Made by a program: the position numbers and the translations under genes
Part shown: positions 1-5,289 of the stretch, piece after piece
Layout of the letters: each line of letters opens with the position of its first letter
How positions within the stretch are numbered: position 1 is the first letter of the stretch
Assembly: GCA_034926415.1 (NCBI GenBank)
Contig: JAYFRC010000079.1
Location: 1-16,937, forward strand
DNA: 16,937 nt
DNA from: JAYFRC01 sp034926415
GTDB lineage: Bacteria; Bacillota; Clostridia; Oscillospirales; Oscillospiraceae
Direction: 5' to 3'
The notes under the pieces: model-generated
The model's database searches: none
What the model was told of the DNA's origin: nothing
The model's input: only the letters and a program-made list of their open reading frames with translations

Positions 1-291
1 GGTGTTTCTCAGGCTGGCGAGCTTGTCGGAGCAATCGCCTCTGCTTCACACGAACAGGCGACAGCTCTGGAGCAGATCAATCAGGGAATTATGCAGATTT
101 CGCAGGTCGTACAGAGTAACGCGGCCTCTGCCGAGGAAAGCGCAGCGGCCAGTGAAGAACTTTCTGCTCAGGCCGATAGCCTGAAGGATTATGTCAGTAT
201 ATTCAAGCTAAATAAAAATTCTGCCTTTGGGGAAGAAGCGTCGACCCCGACCGGAGAGTCGATGAGGAATATCCCGGTCCAAACGGCATAA
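1..291 (+). CDS. Methyl-accepting chemotaxis protein, C-terminal fragment
   Basis: This is the end of a chemoreceptor whose upstream part lies outside the window. The frame is open from the first base to TAA at 289-291. The sequence reads as the membrane-distal arm of the cytoplasmic four-helix bundle: an AIASASHEQATALEQINQGI segment, then VVQSNAASAEESAAASEEL, with the Ala/Ser/Glu-rich heptad pattern typical of MCP signalling and adaptation helices. It ends in a short hydrophilic tail (VSIFKL and about 25 further residues) with no C-terminal NWETF-type CheR-binding pentapeptide. The family senses ligands and controls the kinase CheA through CheW, so the organism is probably motile. The sensor domain cannot be described. 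A remnant of a signalling protein and two terminators follow on the same strand. Confidence 0.93.
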   Translation, partial: GVSQAGELVGAIASASHEQATALEQINQGIMQISQVVQSNAASAEESAAASEELSAQADSLKDYVSIFKLNKNSAFGEEASTPTGESMRNIPVQTA

Positions 292-330
292 TCCACCGCA
301 GTAATGCCGTTCGCGGGCAGCCATGATTAA

Positions 331-477
331 GCCTGTGGCGAGATAGAAGCGAATGCGGAAACACAGTTTGATCCAACGCTGGCAAAATTGTTTTTGGACA
401 ATGAATCTGAGTTTCTTGTTCATTCGGTAGCAAGAGCAACTAAATATACCAGATTAAACTGTCCAGCAGATATTTAG
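331..477 (+). pseudogene. Possible remnant of an HD-GYP phosphodiesterase C-terminus
   Basis: Just after an in-frame TAA (328-330) there is an open stretch of 48 codons ending in TAG. It includes EIEANAETQFDPTLAKLFL. The pattern (G/E)TQFDP..(V/L)..FL closely resembles the last helix region of HD-GYP domains, which hydrolyse cyclic di-GMP and commonly end with GTxFDPxLVxxFL. There is no start codon, ribosome-binding site, HD motif or GYP motif on the 5' side, and only 39 bases separate it from the chemoreceptor stop, so most of the gene is gone. I infer a decayed fragment left by a deletion that joined the chemoreceptor gene to the end of this one. The match is short, so a chance open frame remains possible. 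Confidence 0.42.
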
Positions 478-736
478 CTTGAAAGCAGCGAGGAGCCAGA
501 AACGGTCTGTGGTTCGGATTTGGCGCTCGTTTGGTCACCGTTGAAAAGCCCGTCAGGCCGCAGTCTGACGGGCTCTTTGCATTGACAGACGGCTAACGGC
601 AAAAGCTAGCATCTGACATAAAATATAAACACTTTTTGGAACGCATTCAAGTCCGCATTGCTGTACAAAACCTTCTCACGGCTGACAGCTGAAACCCGTT
701 TTCCCGAAATCAAACGGGAATAAAGGCAAAAAACAG
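478..736. other. Intergenic stretch between the HD-GYP remnant and the zinc-ribbon gene
   Basis: I see no gene, tRNA or clear promoter here. It contains one terminator-like hairpin (listed separately) and a weak inverted repeat at 695-718 (CCCGTTT and AAACGGG), without a T-run. The plus-strand remnant and the minus-strand zinc-ribbon gene converge on this region. Confidence 0.5.
544..578 (+). terminator. Intrinsic terminator downstream of the chemoreceptor/HD-GYP remnant
   Basis: AGCCCGTCAG (547-556) pairs perfectly with CTGACGGGCT (565-574) around an 8-base loop. The A-rich side before the stem and TCTTT after it give a short U-tract on the plus strand. It probably ends the plus-strand unit of the chemoreceptor, including the remnant. 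Confidence 0.7.
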
Positions 737-764
737 AGACGTCCGAAAGGACGTCTTTGTTTTA
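728..764. terminator. Bidirectional terminator between convergent units
   Basis: AGACGTCC (737-744) and GGACGTCT (749-756) form an 8-bp stem closed by a GAAA tetraloop on the plus strand, followed by TTTGTTTT. On the minus strand the same hairpin is followed by CTGTTTTTT, because an A-run lies at 728-733. It sits 18 bases past the zinc-ribbon stop and also faces the plus-strand unit, so it can serve both. Confidence 0.85.
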
Positions 765-773
765 TCTGTTTAT

Positions 774-1049
774 TTATCTCTGCTTGCTAAAGCAATCGCT
801 GCAATAAACAGGGCGATCGCCGCGCGGCTCGAAGGGAACCTTGCAGGGTCTTCCGCAGGAAGAGCAAACAGCGTCGAACATCTGACGGCTTCCGCCGCCG
901 TTGCGATTCTGCTTGCGGGCATTTCTGCAGGCCTTGCAGCGCTGCGGCTCGTTCTCAAAACCTTTTTCAGCATAAAACTCCTGCTCGCTAGCAGTAAAAG
1001 TGAACTCCTGGCCGCAATCCTTGCAGACGATAATTTTGTCAGTAAACAT
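774..1049 (-). CDS. Small zinc-ribbon protein (zf-trcl type)
   Basis: This is a 91-aa soluble protein with two cysteine modules. The first has C9, C12, C38 and C41 (CKDC ... CKAC), and the second has C62, C65, C83 and C86 (CSSC ... CSDC) with an extra C69. This matches the family of small probable zinc-ribbon proteins (zf-trcl / CxxC-x(n)-CxxC) common in Clostridia. The first module with QEFTFTASEQEFYAEKGF is its most conserved signature. Known members have no firmly assigned biochemical role, and a nucleic-acid or protein-binding function is only inferred. The start at 1049 is chosen because AAAGAGG stands 7 bases before this ATG. A start further upstream at 1106 would read through the leader and promoter. 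The gene has its own promoter and a strong terminator. Being monocistronic and outside the phage operon, it is probably a host gene. Confidence 0.88.
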   Translation of the reverse strand: MFTDKIIVCKDCGQEFTFTASEQEFYAEKGFENEPQRCKACRNARKQNRNGGGSRQMFDAVCSSCGRPCKVPFEPRGDRPVYCSDCFSKQR

Positions 1050-1096
1050 TAAATACCTCTTTAATAATAATTGTTCCGTCAAATCGACGTATAAAG

Positions 1097-1125
1097 AGCG
1101 TAACACATAAGTCGCCTAAAGTCAA
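1097..1125 (-). promoter_or_regulatory. Promoter of the zinc-ribbon gene
   Basis: On the minus strand TTGACT (-35, plus coordinates 1120-1125) is followed after exactly 17 bases by TACGCT (-10, 1097-1102), preceded by an extended -10 TGT. The -10 matches the consensus at only three positions, but the -35, spacing and TGn element are good. Transcription would start about 40 bases before the ATG at 1049. Confidence 0.6.
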
Positions 1126-1197
1126 TTAACTTTTTTCTTTATTGTAAAAAAAAGAAAAACATACGTAGGCGCCCTGTTCTGCGCGCGTTTTACATAA
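1126..1197 (-). terminator. T-rich end of the phage-like operon; weak terminator at best
   Basis: After the holin-like stop codon the minus strand reads a GC-rich stretch with a weak GCGC/GCGC pairing, then GTTTTTC and a run of eight T. The U-tract is good but no strong stem precedes it. The late transcript may therefore leak through the promoter of the neighbouring zinc-ribbon gene. No direct repeat that could be a phage attachment site was recognised here. Confidence 0.3.
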
Positions 1198-1458
1198 TCA
1201 GTTTTCAGCAGTCTTTTCCCCGACAGCCTTCGCCGCCTCGACTGCGGCGGAGGCTATCGTTTCCGCTGTTTCGGCTGCGGTTTTAGCGGCCGCGGCGTCT
1301 ATCATTCCCTCCGCGAGCATGTAAGCCACTACCGCCGACACCACGGCGACCGAGCCCTCGCTTACATTGCCGGATACAATCAGCGCTATTCCGGCCGTGA
1401 CTCCGGCTATCGCCACCCACAGTTTGCGGGATGAAAGCTTTCTTATAAGTGTGCTCAT
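1198..1458 (-). CDS. Holin-like small membrane protein
   Basis: This 86-aa protein has a short basic N-terminus (residues 1-12, four Arg/Lys), a hydrophobic segment at about 13-29 (WVAIAGVTAGIALIVSG) and a second at about 35-53 (SVAVVSAVVAYMLAEGM). An Ala-rich helix with a repeated A-A-E/K pattern fills residues 54-84. Size, two predicted membrane helices and position right after the amidase fit a class II holin, which makes membrane holes that release the endolysin. The family cannot be fixed from sequence alone because holins are very diverse. The ATG at 1458 is preceded by AAAGGAGAG at a 6-base spacing, located in the 18-base gap after the amidase stop. It is the last gene of the cassette. 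A different membrane protein encoded just before the amidase could equally be the holin. Confidence 0.68.
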   Translation of the reverse strand: MSTLIRKLSSRKLWVAIAGVTAGIALIVSGNVSEGSVAVVSAVVAYMLAEGMIDAAAAKTAAETAETIASAAVEAAKAVGEKTAEN

Positions 1459-1476
1459 ATTTTGCTCTCCTTTGTG

Positions 1477-2160
1477 TTATTTGTTGAGGCCAAGCCGCTC
1501 AAGCACCTCGATAAACTGCTCGCGCGTCAAAAATCCTCTCGGCGCTTTTCCGTTTACCGCTCCTATGCTCTGAGCCTTCGCCCACGCCGCTTGCGCATAA
1601 TCGCTGACATTTTTCGCGTTCCTCGCCGCGAGATATTTCTCCATCATGGAATCAAATTGATCCTGTGTCATTTCCTCCTCCAGTCTTTCTCTGAATGCCG
1701 CCCACTGCTCCGGATGCTCTACAAACGGCCTCGGGCAGCTCTTGTGCGTAACATCGTAGTGCCTGACGACATGAGAGACGTCGATGCCGTACTTCCCCAT
1801 CAGGCTCCTCACAAGCTCCGCGGCTCTCGCGGCCGTGGCCGCAGTGATGATATATTCGCTTCCGCTCCAGTCCGAGCACATCTCTACTCCTATGCTGTTG
1901 CTATTGCGGCACTCTTGATGGTAATATTTGCCTGTCTTTGTGCCACAGTGCCATGCCGTATCTATATCCGCCACGCTTTGCCATATCTCGTTTTCGTCTA
2001 CAAAATAATGAGCCGAGGCGTTTCTGTCCACCCCCTGATAGTAAACGCAGTTAGCCTTTGCCGTATCGCCCTTGTTTCCTGTGTAGTGAACGACGATATA
2101 GCGTATATTGCACTCTCTTCCGGAGCGATAATTGTCCGCGTTTGCTGCAAGAAAATTCAT
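1477..2160 (-). CDS. Endolysin: N-acetylmuramoyl-L-alanine amidase (Amidase_2)
   Basis: This 227-aa enzyme would cut the amide bond between N-acetylmuramate and L-alanine in peptidoglycan to release particles. The T7-lysozyme/PGRP fold is recognisable. YIVVHYTG gives H25, and VVRHYDVTHKSCPRP gives H134, K140 and C142. The 8-residue spacing of H134 and C142 matches the zinc ligands of T7 lysozyme, and K140 matches its catalytic lysine. The C-terminal part (about 190-225, WAKAQSIGAVNGKAPRGFLT and REQFIEVLERL) resembles half of an S-layer-homology or clostridial wall-binding repeat, so it may anchor the enzyme to the wall. There is no signal peptide, so export needs a holin. The ATG at 2160 has AAGGAG 10 bases upstream, inside the end of the preceding gene. 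A start at 2205 would overlap that gene further and lacks a clear site. Confidence 0.93.
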   Translation of the reverse strand: MNFLAANADNYRSGRECNIRYIVVHYTGNKGDTAKANCVYYQGVDRNASAHYFVDENEIWQSVADIDTAWHCGTKTGKYYHQECRNSNSIGVEMCSDWSGSEYIITAATAARAAELVRSLMGKYGIDVSHVVRHYDVTHKSCPRPFVEHPEQWAAFRERLEEEMTQDQFDSMMEKYLAARNAKNVSDYAQAAWAKAQSIGAVNGKAPRGFLTREQFIEVLERLGLNK

Positions 2161-2164
2161 TGAT

Positions 2165-2479
2165 TTATATCTCCTTGTCGCCCGTCGCGCCCTGACCCGC
2201 GCCAAGCTTTATTTTTTCGACTTCCTCGGCTTTGCCCTTTCCGTAATAAAACGCCACGCTAACCCCATACGCGCTCCATATCGCGCCTATGAGCGTCGTG
2301 AGAAACGGAAGCGAGCCAAGGTAATTATTTTCTATCGACATCTCGCAAAAATTGAGTACCCTCCATGTTGAGTAATAAACCATTGCGCTCTCGCCGAAAA
2401 TAAGGAATTTACTGTACTGATACGAGAATATAAACCGTATGGCTCTGTACGGCGCGGGCTTCTTTTTTCCGTCCAACAC
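2165..2479 (-). CDS. Phage-associated two-helix membrane protein (holin candidate)
   Basis: This 104-aa protein has a basic N-terminus (DGKKKPAPYR), a hydrophobic segment around 22-43 (YSKFLIFGESAMVYYSTWRV) and a strong second one around 55-79 (GSLPFLTTLIGAIWSAYGVS), then a charged tail. The core pattern S-K-F/W-L...E...Y...R..N...........G(S/T)LP(F/Y)LT(T/A)L(I/V)GA.W.AYGVS.AFYYNKAKAE is one I associate with small proteins next to the endolysin in clostridial phages. Its function is not established, and a holin role is inferred from position and topology. The GTG at 2479 is preferred: GGGAAAGG lies 7 bases before it and it includes the whole first helix. A later ATG (VYYSTW) would cut into that helix. 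About 416 bases separate it from the baseplate gene upstream, the only large gap in the operon, and that gap is occupied by an opposite-strand gene. Confidence 0.72.
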   Translation of the reverse strand: MLDGKKKPAPYRAIRFIFSYQYSKFLIFGESAMVYYSTWRVLNFCEMSIENNYLGSLPFLTTLIGAIWSAYGVSVAFYYGKGKAEEVEKIKLGAGQGATGDKEI

Positions 2480-2518
2480 ACCACCGCCTTTCCCTCGCGC
2501 CCTTCTATTACCGCCTCG

Positions 2519-2550
2519 CCCGTAAGATGCCCGTTGTTGACTTTTACGGG
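2519..2550 (+). repeat. Inverted repeat bracketing the -35 of the plus-strand gene
   Basis: CCCGTAA (2519-2525) and TTACGGG (2544-2550) are perfect inverted copies separated by 18 bases that contain the -35 hexamer TTGACT. The spacing suits a dimeric repressor or activator site, but 7-bp repeats also arise by chance. Confidence 0.35.
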
Positions 2551-2564
2551 AAAAATGTTATAAT
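2537..2564 (+). promoter_or_regulatory. Strong extended -10 promoter of the plus-strand gene
   Basis: TTGACT (2537-2542), a 16-base spacer and a perfect TATAAT (2559-2564) preceded by TGT (extended -10). This is the best sigma-70/sigma-A promoter in the window. It points to the gene starting at 2612, opposite to the surrounding late operon. Confidence 0.88.
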
Positions 2565-2611
2565 CTGTTTTTGATAGTAGTGTCGTCATCCTGTCGTAAT
2601 GAGGTGTTTCA

Positions 2612-2830
2612 ATGAAGCATATAAAAAACAATCCTAAATTTATTATCTGCTTTTTCTTCGGCATCCTTTTCGAGCTTGCGGCGCTGTGCCTGCGCGGAAC
2701 CGGAAATGGCCAGCTCGTGGTTACCGCTATGATAACGGGGTTCCTGCTTTTCATAGTCTCGTACCATATGTACAAGGATCCCGACCGCTACAAGGACGAC
2801 GATGACGACGACGAATCCGATTTTCTATAA
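2612..2830 (+). CDS. Moron-like small membrane protein with acidic tail
   Basis: This 72-aa protein is not a member of any family I recognise. It has a basic N-terminus (MKHIKNNPKF), a hydrophobic helix at about 11-28 (IICFFFGILFELAALCL), a short GTGNGQ turn, a second helix at about 35-52 (LVVTAMITGFLLFIVSYHM), then a polar tail containing six consecutive Asp (62-67) before ESDFL. With both ends probably cytoplasmic, the acidic tail could bind metal or a basic partner; this is inference. GAGGTG stands 5 bases before the ATG. The gene has its own strong promoter and terminator, lies on the strand opposite to every cassette gene and occupies the usual tail-fibre position. By architecture it is a moron. 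It could be expressed when the late genes are silent and may change the host (immunity, exclusion) or regulate lysis. Confidence 0.85.
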   Translation: MKHIKNNPKFIICFFFGILFELAALCLRGTGNGQLVVTAMITGFLLFIVSYHMYKDPDRYKDDDDDDESDFL

Positions 2831-2847
2831 AATATGAATCCTTACAG

Positions 2848-2882
2848 CCGCGCGCCGGTAAATTCCGGCGCGCGGTTTTTTT
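2848..2882 (+). terminator. Strong intrinsic terminator of the moron-like gene
   Basis: CCGCGCGCCGG (2848-2858) and CCGGCGCGCGG (2865-2875) form a perfect 11-bp GC stem around a 6-base loop, followed by seven T. On the minus strand no U-run follows, so the late operon can pass through it from the other side. Confidence 0.95.
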
Positions 2883-2895
2883 GTTTTCCGGCGCT

Positions 2896-3462
2896 TCAGA
2901 AAGTCTTTTCAAACTCATCCCATGTGAGATGTGGCGCATCGACATCGGCAAACGTCCGGTAGCGCGTCTCGAGCTCGGCCCATGTGATATATCTGAAATA
3001 AAAATCTATAGCAAGATGACATGGTATGATATCGGAAATAATTTTGCGTATTCTTTCAAAGTTATCCGGCATTCCGCGTGTGTCGGGAAAGACCACACGC
3101 ACCGTTCCGTAAATGTCTGTCTCCTCCGCTTTCGCCGATATTCCGCACCCGTCTATAGCGCGGTTTATCGCTGACAGCGTGAAATCGCCCTCGCCTATCG
3201 CAGCAAGCGCAAATATGGCCGTTCTTCGGAGTTCAGTTGTCGGCGACACCGGGCAGCACGCAAAAAGCTCCTCCCACGCGGTGAGTCCCTCGCCCGTTGC
3301 CGTGGCGATCAACGCCTCGCGTTCTGCGGCGTCAAGCCTTTCGGCACAGCCGTCTAACGCTTCGCCAAGGCTCTCGACCTCTCCTCCGCTGATGCTCTCC
3401 GCCGAAAGGTCGTATATGCCTATCGGCCGCAGCAGGAGCCGTATATAATCAGCGTATCCCAT
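2896..3462 (-). CDS. YmfQ/gpI-like tail protein (DUF2313, XkdU type)
   Basis: This 188-aa protein completes the baseplate wedge. The C-terminal part carries the family pattern (...IIPCHLAIDFYFRYITWAEL), which corresponds to the (L/I)PAHL...Y.(Y/F)..W motif near the end of DUF2313/YmfQ proteins. The N-terminal MGYADYIRLLLRPIGIYDL also fits (LLP.G.Y). In P2 the equivalent gpI and in PBSX the equivalent XkdU sit just after baseplate J, exactly as here, 4 bases past that stop. In known phages it joins the wedge to tail fibres. Here no fibre gene follows: the next minus-strand gene encodes a small membrane protein. Confidence 0.85.
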   Translation of the reverse strand: MGYADYIRLLLRPIGIYDLSAESISGGEVESLGEALDGCAERLDAAEREALIATATGEGLTAWEELFACCPVSPTTELRRTAIFALAAIGEGDFTLSAINRAIDGCGISAKAEETDIYGTVRVVFPDTRGMPDNFERIRKIISDIIPCHLAIDFYFRYITWAELETRYRTFADVDAPHLTWDEFEKTF

Positions 3463-3466
3463 TGCA

Positions 3467-4519
3467 TCAAACCTCGCTTATCGTCAGCGAATCAAGCACC
3501 GGGAGCACCGCCGCTTCTCCGGCGGCGTCCTCGGCTGGAGACATCAGTATGTAATTCTCCACTCCGTCGACGCTGTATATAAGCTGTCCTATTTTCGCCA
3601 TATACACAGGCGAGCATAGCAGCTTACCGCTGAAGAACGCCTTTATAGCGCTTTCAGCCGCCGCCTTTACCGTATCGAAATCGGCGCCTTCCGCTACCGT
3701 TATTGCCGCAGCCACGTTCACGGTCTTCGTTGTGGGGGCAAGCACGCGTATGTCTACGGCTATCTCGCGTTTTTCCTTGAGTTCAGCCTCTATCTCGGTA
3801 AGCAGCGCGTCGGACGGCAGCCCGGCCGTGGACGTTATATAAACATCCGCCGTTCCAACGCCTCTTGAGCGCGCCGCCACATATGCTTCGGCTACGCCAT
3901 CGTGATTCAGCGCGGCCTGCCTGTAATATTCGGCATTGGCACCGTTCGCCAGATGACTGTAACTTCCGCGTATGCGCGATCTGAGCGTTTCGTCGTCCTC
4001 CTCCTCCGCACCGCCTGCAAACGCAAGCTGATTGACACAGGCCGAGACATAGGCCGGCGCGGACGACATGCGCGTTACCGTTCCCGCCGCCACGTTGCCT
4101 GAAGTTCCGGCATCCGCGGCCTGCGCCGGAGCATCCGCGTAAAGCGAGCCCGCCGCTATCACAGCGCTTTCTACCGTCGCAAAAGACGTTCCTGCCTCCG
4201 TCATGCAGACCGTTCCCGACGGTATCTCCACATCCCTCTCAAGCGCCGCAGAGAGCACGAAGTGGATTGTTCCCGCGGCCTTTGTCGCCTCCGTGCGCTC
4301 TATGGCACGCATCGCGGCGTGATAATCGAGATATGTTCCCGACGCGGTCTGCGGAAAGCATTGCTTTTTTACATAGTCTATCTGCGAGTACAGCGCGCTT
4401 ATCTGCGCGGCCGAGGCATAAAGCCTCACCGCGAGGTCGCTCGAATCAGAAAGGTTGTAGGATGTCTTTTCCGCAAAGGTTTCGAGCATTTCTTCATATA
4501 TTTCTTCGGCTGTTTTCAT
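3467..4519 (-). CDS. Baseplate J-like protein
   Basis: This 350-aa wedge protein of contractile tails corresponds to P2 gpJ and PBSX XkdT (Baseplate_J family). Family signatures seen are the N-terminal DSSDLAVRLYASAAQISALY region, then QTASGTYLDYHAAMRAIERT (the G.YLD..A...G..R motif), IPSGTVCMTEAGTSFAT, GTSGNVAAGTV with AGGAEEEDDETLRSRI (the family GG.D.E.DE.LR.R), and a C-terminal ISDVDGV-like IYSVDGVENYIL. The start at 4519 is chosen because GGAGGAG lies just upstream of this ATG. An ATG five codons earlier lies on top of that site. It follows the gp25-like gene by 25 bases and precedes the YmfQ gene. Confidence 0.93.
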   Translation of the reverse strand: MKTAEEIYEEMLETFAEKTSYNLSDSSDLAVRLYASAAQISALYSQIDYVKKQCFPQTASGTYLDYHAAMRAIERTEATKAAGTIHFVLSAALERDVEIPSGTVCMTEAGTSFATVESAVIAAGSLYADAPAQAADAGTSGNVAAGTVTRMSSAPAYVSACVNQLAFAGGAEEEDDETLRSRIRGSYSHLANGANAEYYRQAALNHDGVAEAYVAARSRGVGTADVYITSTAGLPSDALLTEIEAELKEKREIAVDIRVLAPTTKTVNVAAAITVAEGADFDTVKAAAESAIKAFFSGKLLCSPVYMAKIGQLIYSVDGVENYILMSPAEDAAGEAAVLPVLDSLTISEV

Positions 4520-4544
4520 CTCATGCTCCTCCATTTCCGCAGCG

Positions 4545-4898
4545 TTACTGCACCGTCGCCGTGACAGTCAGCTCGTCTTCGCCGTACTTCACCGTTACGG
4601 TCACCAGAGTCGTTTCGTCCGCGCCGTTTTCGAGCGCGATCCCGGTAACGGTCAGACCGCTCTCGTCGCCGAGCGCCTCCGCTACATACTGCTCAGCCGC
4701 GCTCTGGTGCTGGCTTCTGGCCGTGCGCGACAGCAGGTACAGCCTGCTCCCGATGTTTTCCATAAGCGGAAACGCTTCGCGTCTCGCGGTCAAAAGATAC
4801 AGCACGCGCTGAAGCATCTCCTCTTTTCCATCGAGCATGACGGCTCCGCCGTTTCCGTCCCTTACGTAGTCACCGTTTTTGATTTTCATCTCCGACAA
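4545..4898 (-). CDS. Baseplate wedge protein, gp25/gpW-like (tentative)
   Basis: This soluble 117-aa protein lies between the spike and baseplate J genes, the slot of T4 gp25/P2 gpW or XkdS in related tails. MLDGKEEMLQRVLYLLTARR with ENIGSRLYLL fits the gp25 layout (a helix with LRT/LLTRRGE, followed by Y/IGSRL), and the C-terminus alternates as beta strands (VTVTVKYGEDELTVTATV). In other phages gp25 nucleates the wedge and touches the first sheath ring. The start is uncertain: a TTG at 4898 has GAAGGGG 9 bases upstream and nearly touches the stop of the preceding gene. The ATG at 4889 has GGAG directly adjacent, too close to act as a ribosome-binding site. I keep the TTG. Confidence 0.75.
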   Translation of the reverse strand: MSEMKIKNGDYVRDGNGGAVMLDGKEEMLQRVLYLLTARREAFPLMENIGSRLYLLSRTARSQHQSAAEQYVAEALGDESGLTVTGIALENGADETTLVTVTVKYGEDELTVTATVQ

Positions 4899-4899
4899 T

Positions 4900-5289
4900 T
4901 TACGTCGCCCCTTCCGTACAGGTGCACCTCTTGTATTCCTCGCCGTTTATGTACAGGCTTCCGGTTATATCTATGCGCCCTCCGGTTCCGATTTTTATTG
5001 TCGCGCCGTTTGAGTATATGCACACTTCGCCGGGAGCGACGCTCGCCGGAGCTTTTTCGTTCTTCGCCGCGATTATGTATTTCTCCTCGCCGCAGGTTCC
5101 GCTTTTAAGCACGAGCACTTTATCGCCAGCCGCCGGTCTCCACACATATCCTCCGGGCGCGTATACGGCTACGCCGCGCATCTCGCCAAACGTTGCCACA
5201 GCGGCGTTTTCACCACCTATCGTGACCTCTCCGGCGCAGGCGGCCGGCGCGTCTGCCGTTCCTTTCAGCTTTTCAGATATCCACATCAT
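4900..5289 (-). CDS. Baseplate spike protein, gpV-like
   Basis: This 129-aa protein has an N-terminal OB-fold-like half (VATFGEMRGVAVYAPGGYVW then AAGDKVLVL), typical of gpV/phage-late-control spikes. The C-terminal half (about 85-118: CIYSNGATIKIGTGGRIDIT, then SLYINGE) has the short repeated strand pattern of the trimeric beta-helix tip. It would form the membrane-piercing point of the contractile tail. Its small size suits PBSX-type minimal spikes. The ATG at 5289 has GAGG at 7 bases and overlaps the hub gene stop (ATGA). A second ATG follows immediately, so the first residue is ambiguous by one. I do not see the HxH iron-binding tip of P2-type spikes, but CTC near the end (RCTCTEG) might bind a metal. 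Confidence 0.8.
   Translation of the reverse strand: MMWISEKLKGTADAPAACAGEVTIGGENAAVATFGEMRGVAVYAPGGYVWRPAAGDKVLVLKSGTCGEEKYIIAAKNEKAPASVAPGEVCIYSNGATIKIGTGGRIDITGSLYINGEEYKRCTCTEGAT

Noticed and set aside
1107..1197. Attachment-site repeat flanking the cassette
   Set aside because: I compared this A/T-rich stretch with 15397-15480 by eye and found only shared A- or T-runs, no convincing direct repeat, and no tRNA gene at either edge.
1462..2163. A 233-codon plus-strand open frame antisense to the amidase
   Set aside because: The opposite strand encodes an amidase with correctly spaced zinc ligands. The plus-strand protein shows no domain and no start signal.
2332..2775. A 147-codon minus-strand open frame across the moron region, including a part starting MTTLLSKTDYN
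   Set aside because: It overlaps the moron gene antisense and the membrane-protein gene in another frame. No ribosome-binding site precedes its starts, and the alternatives on both strands have strong signals.
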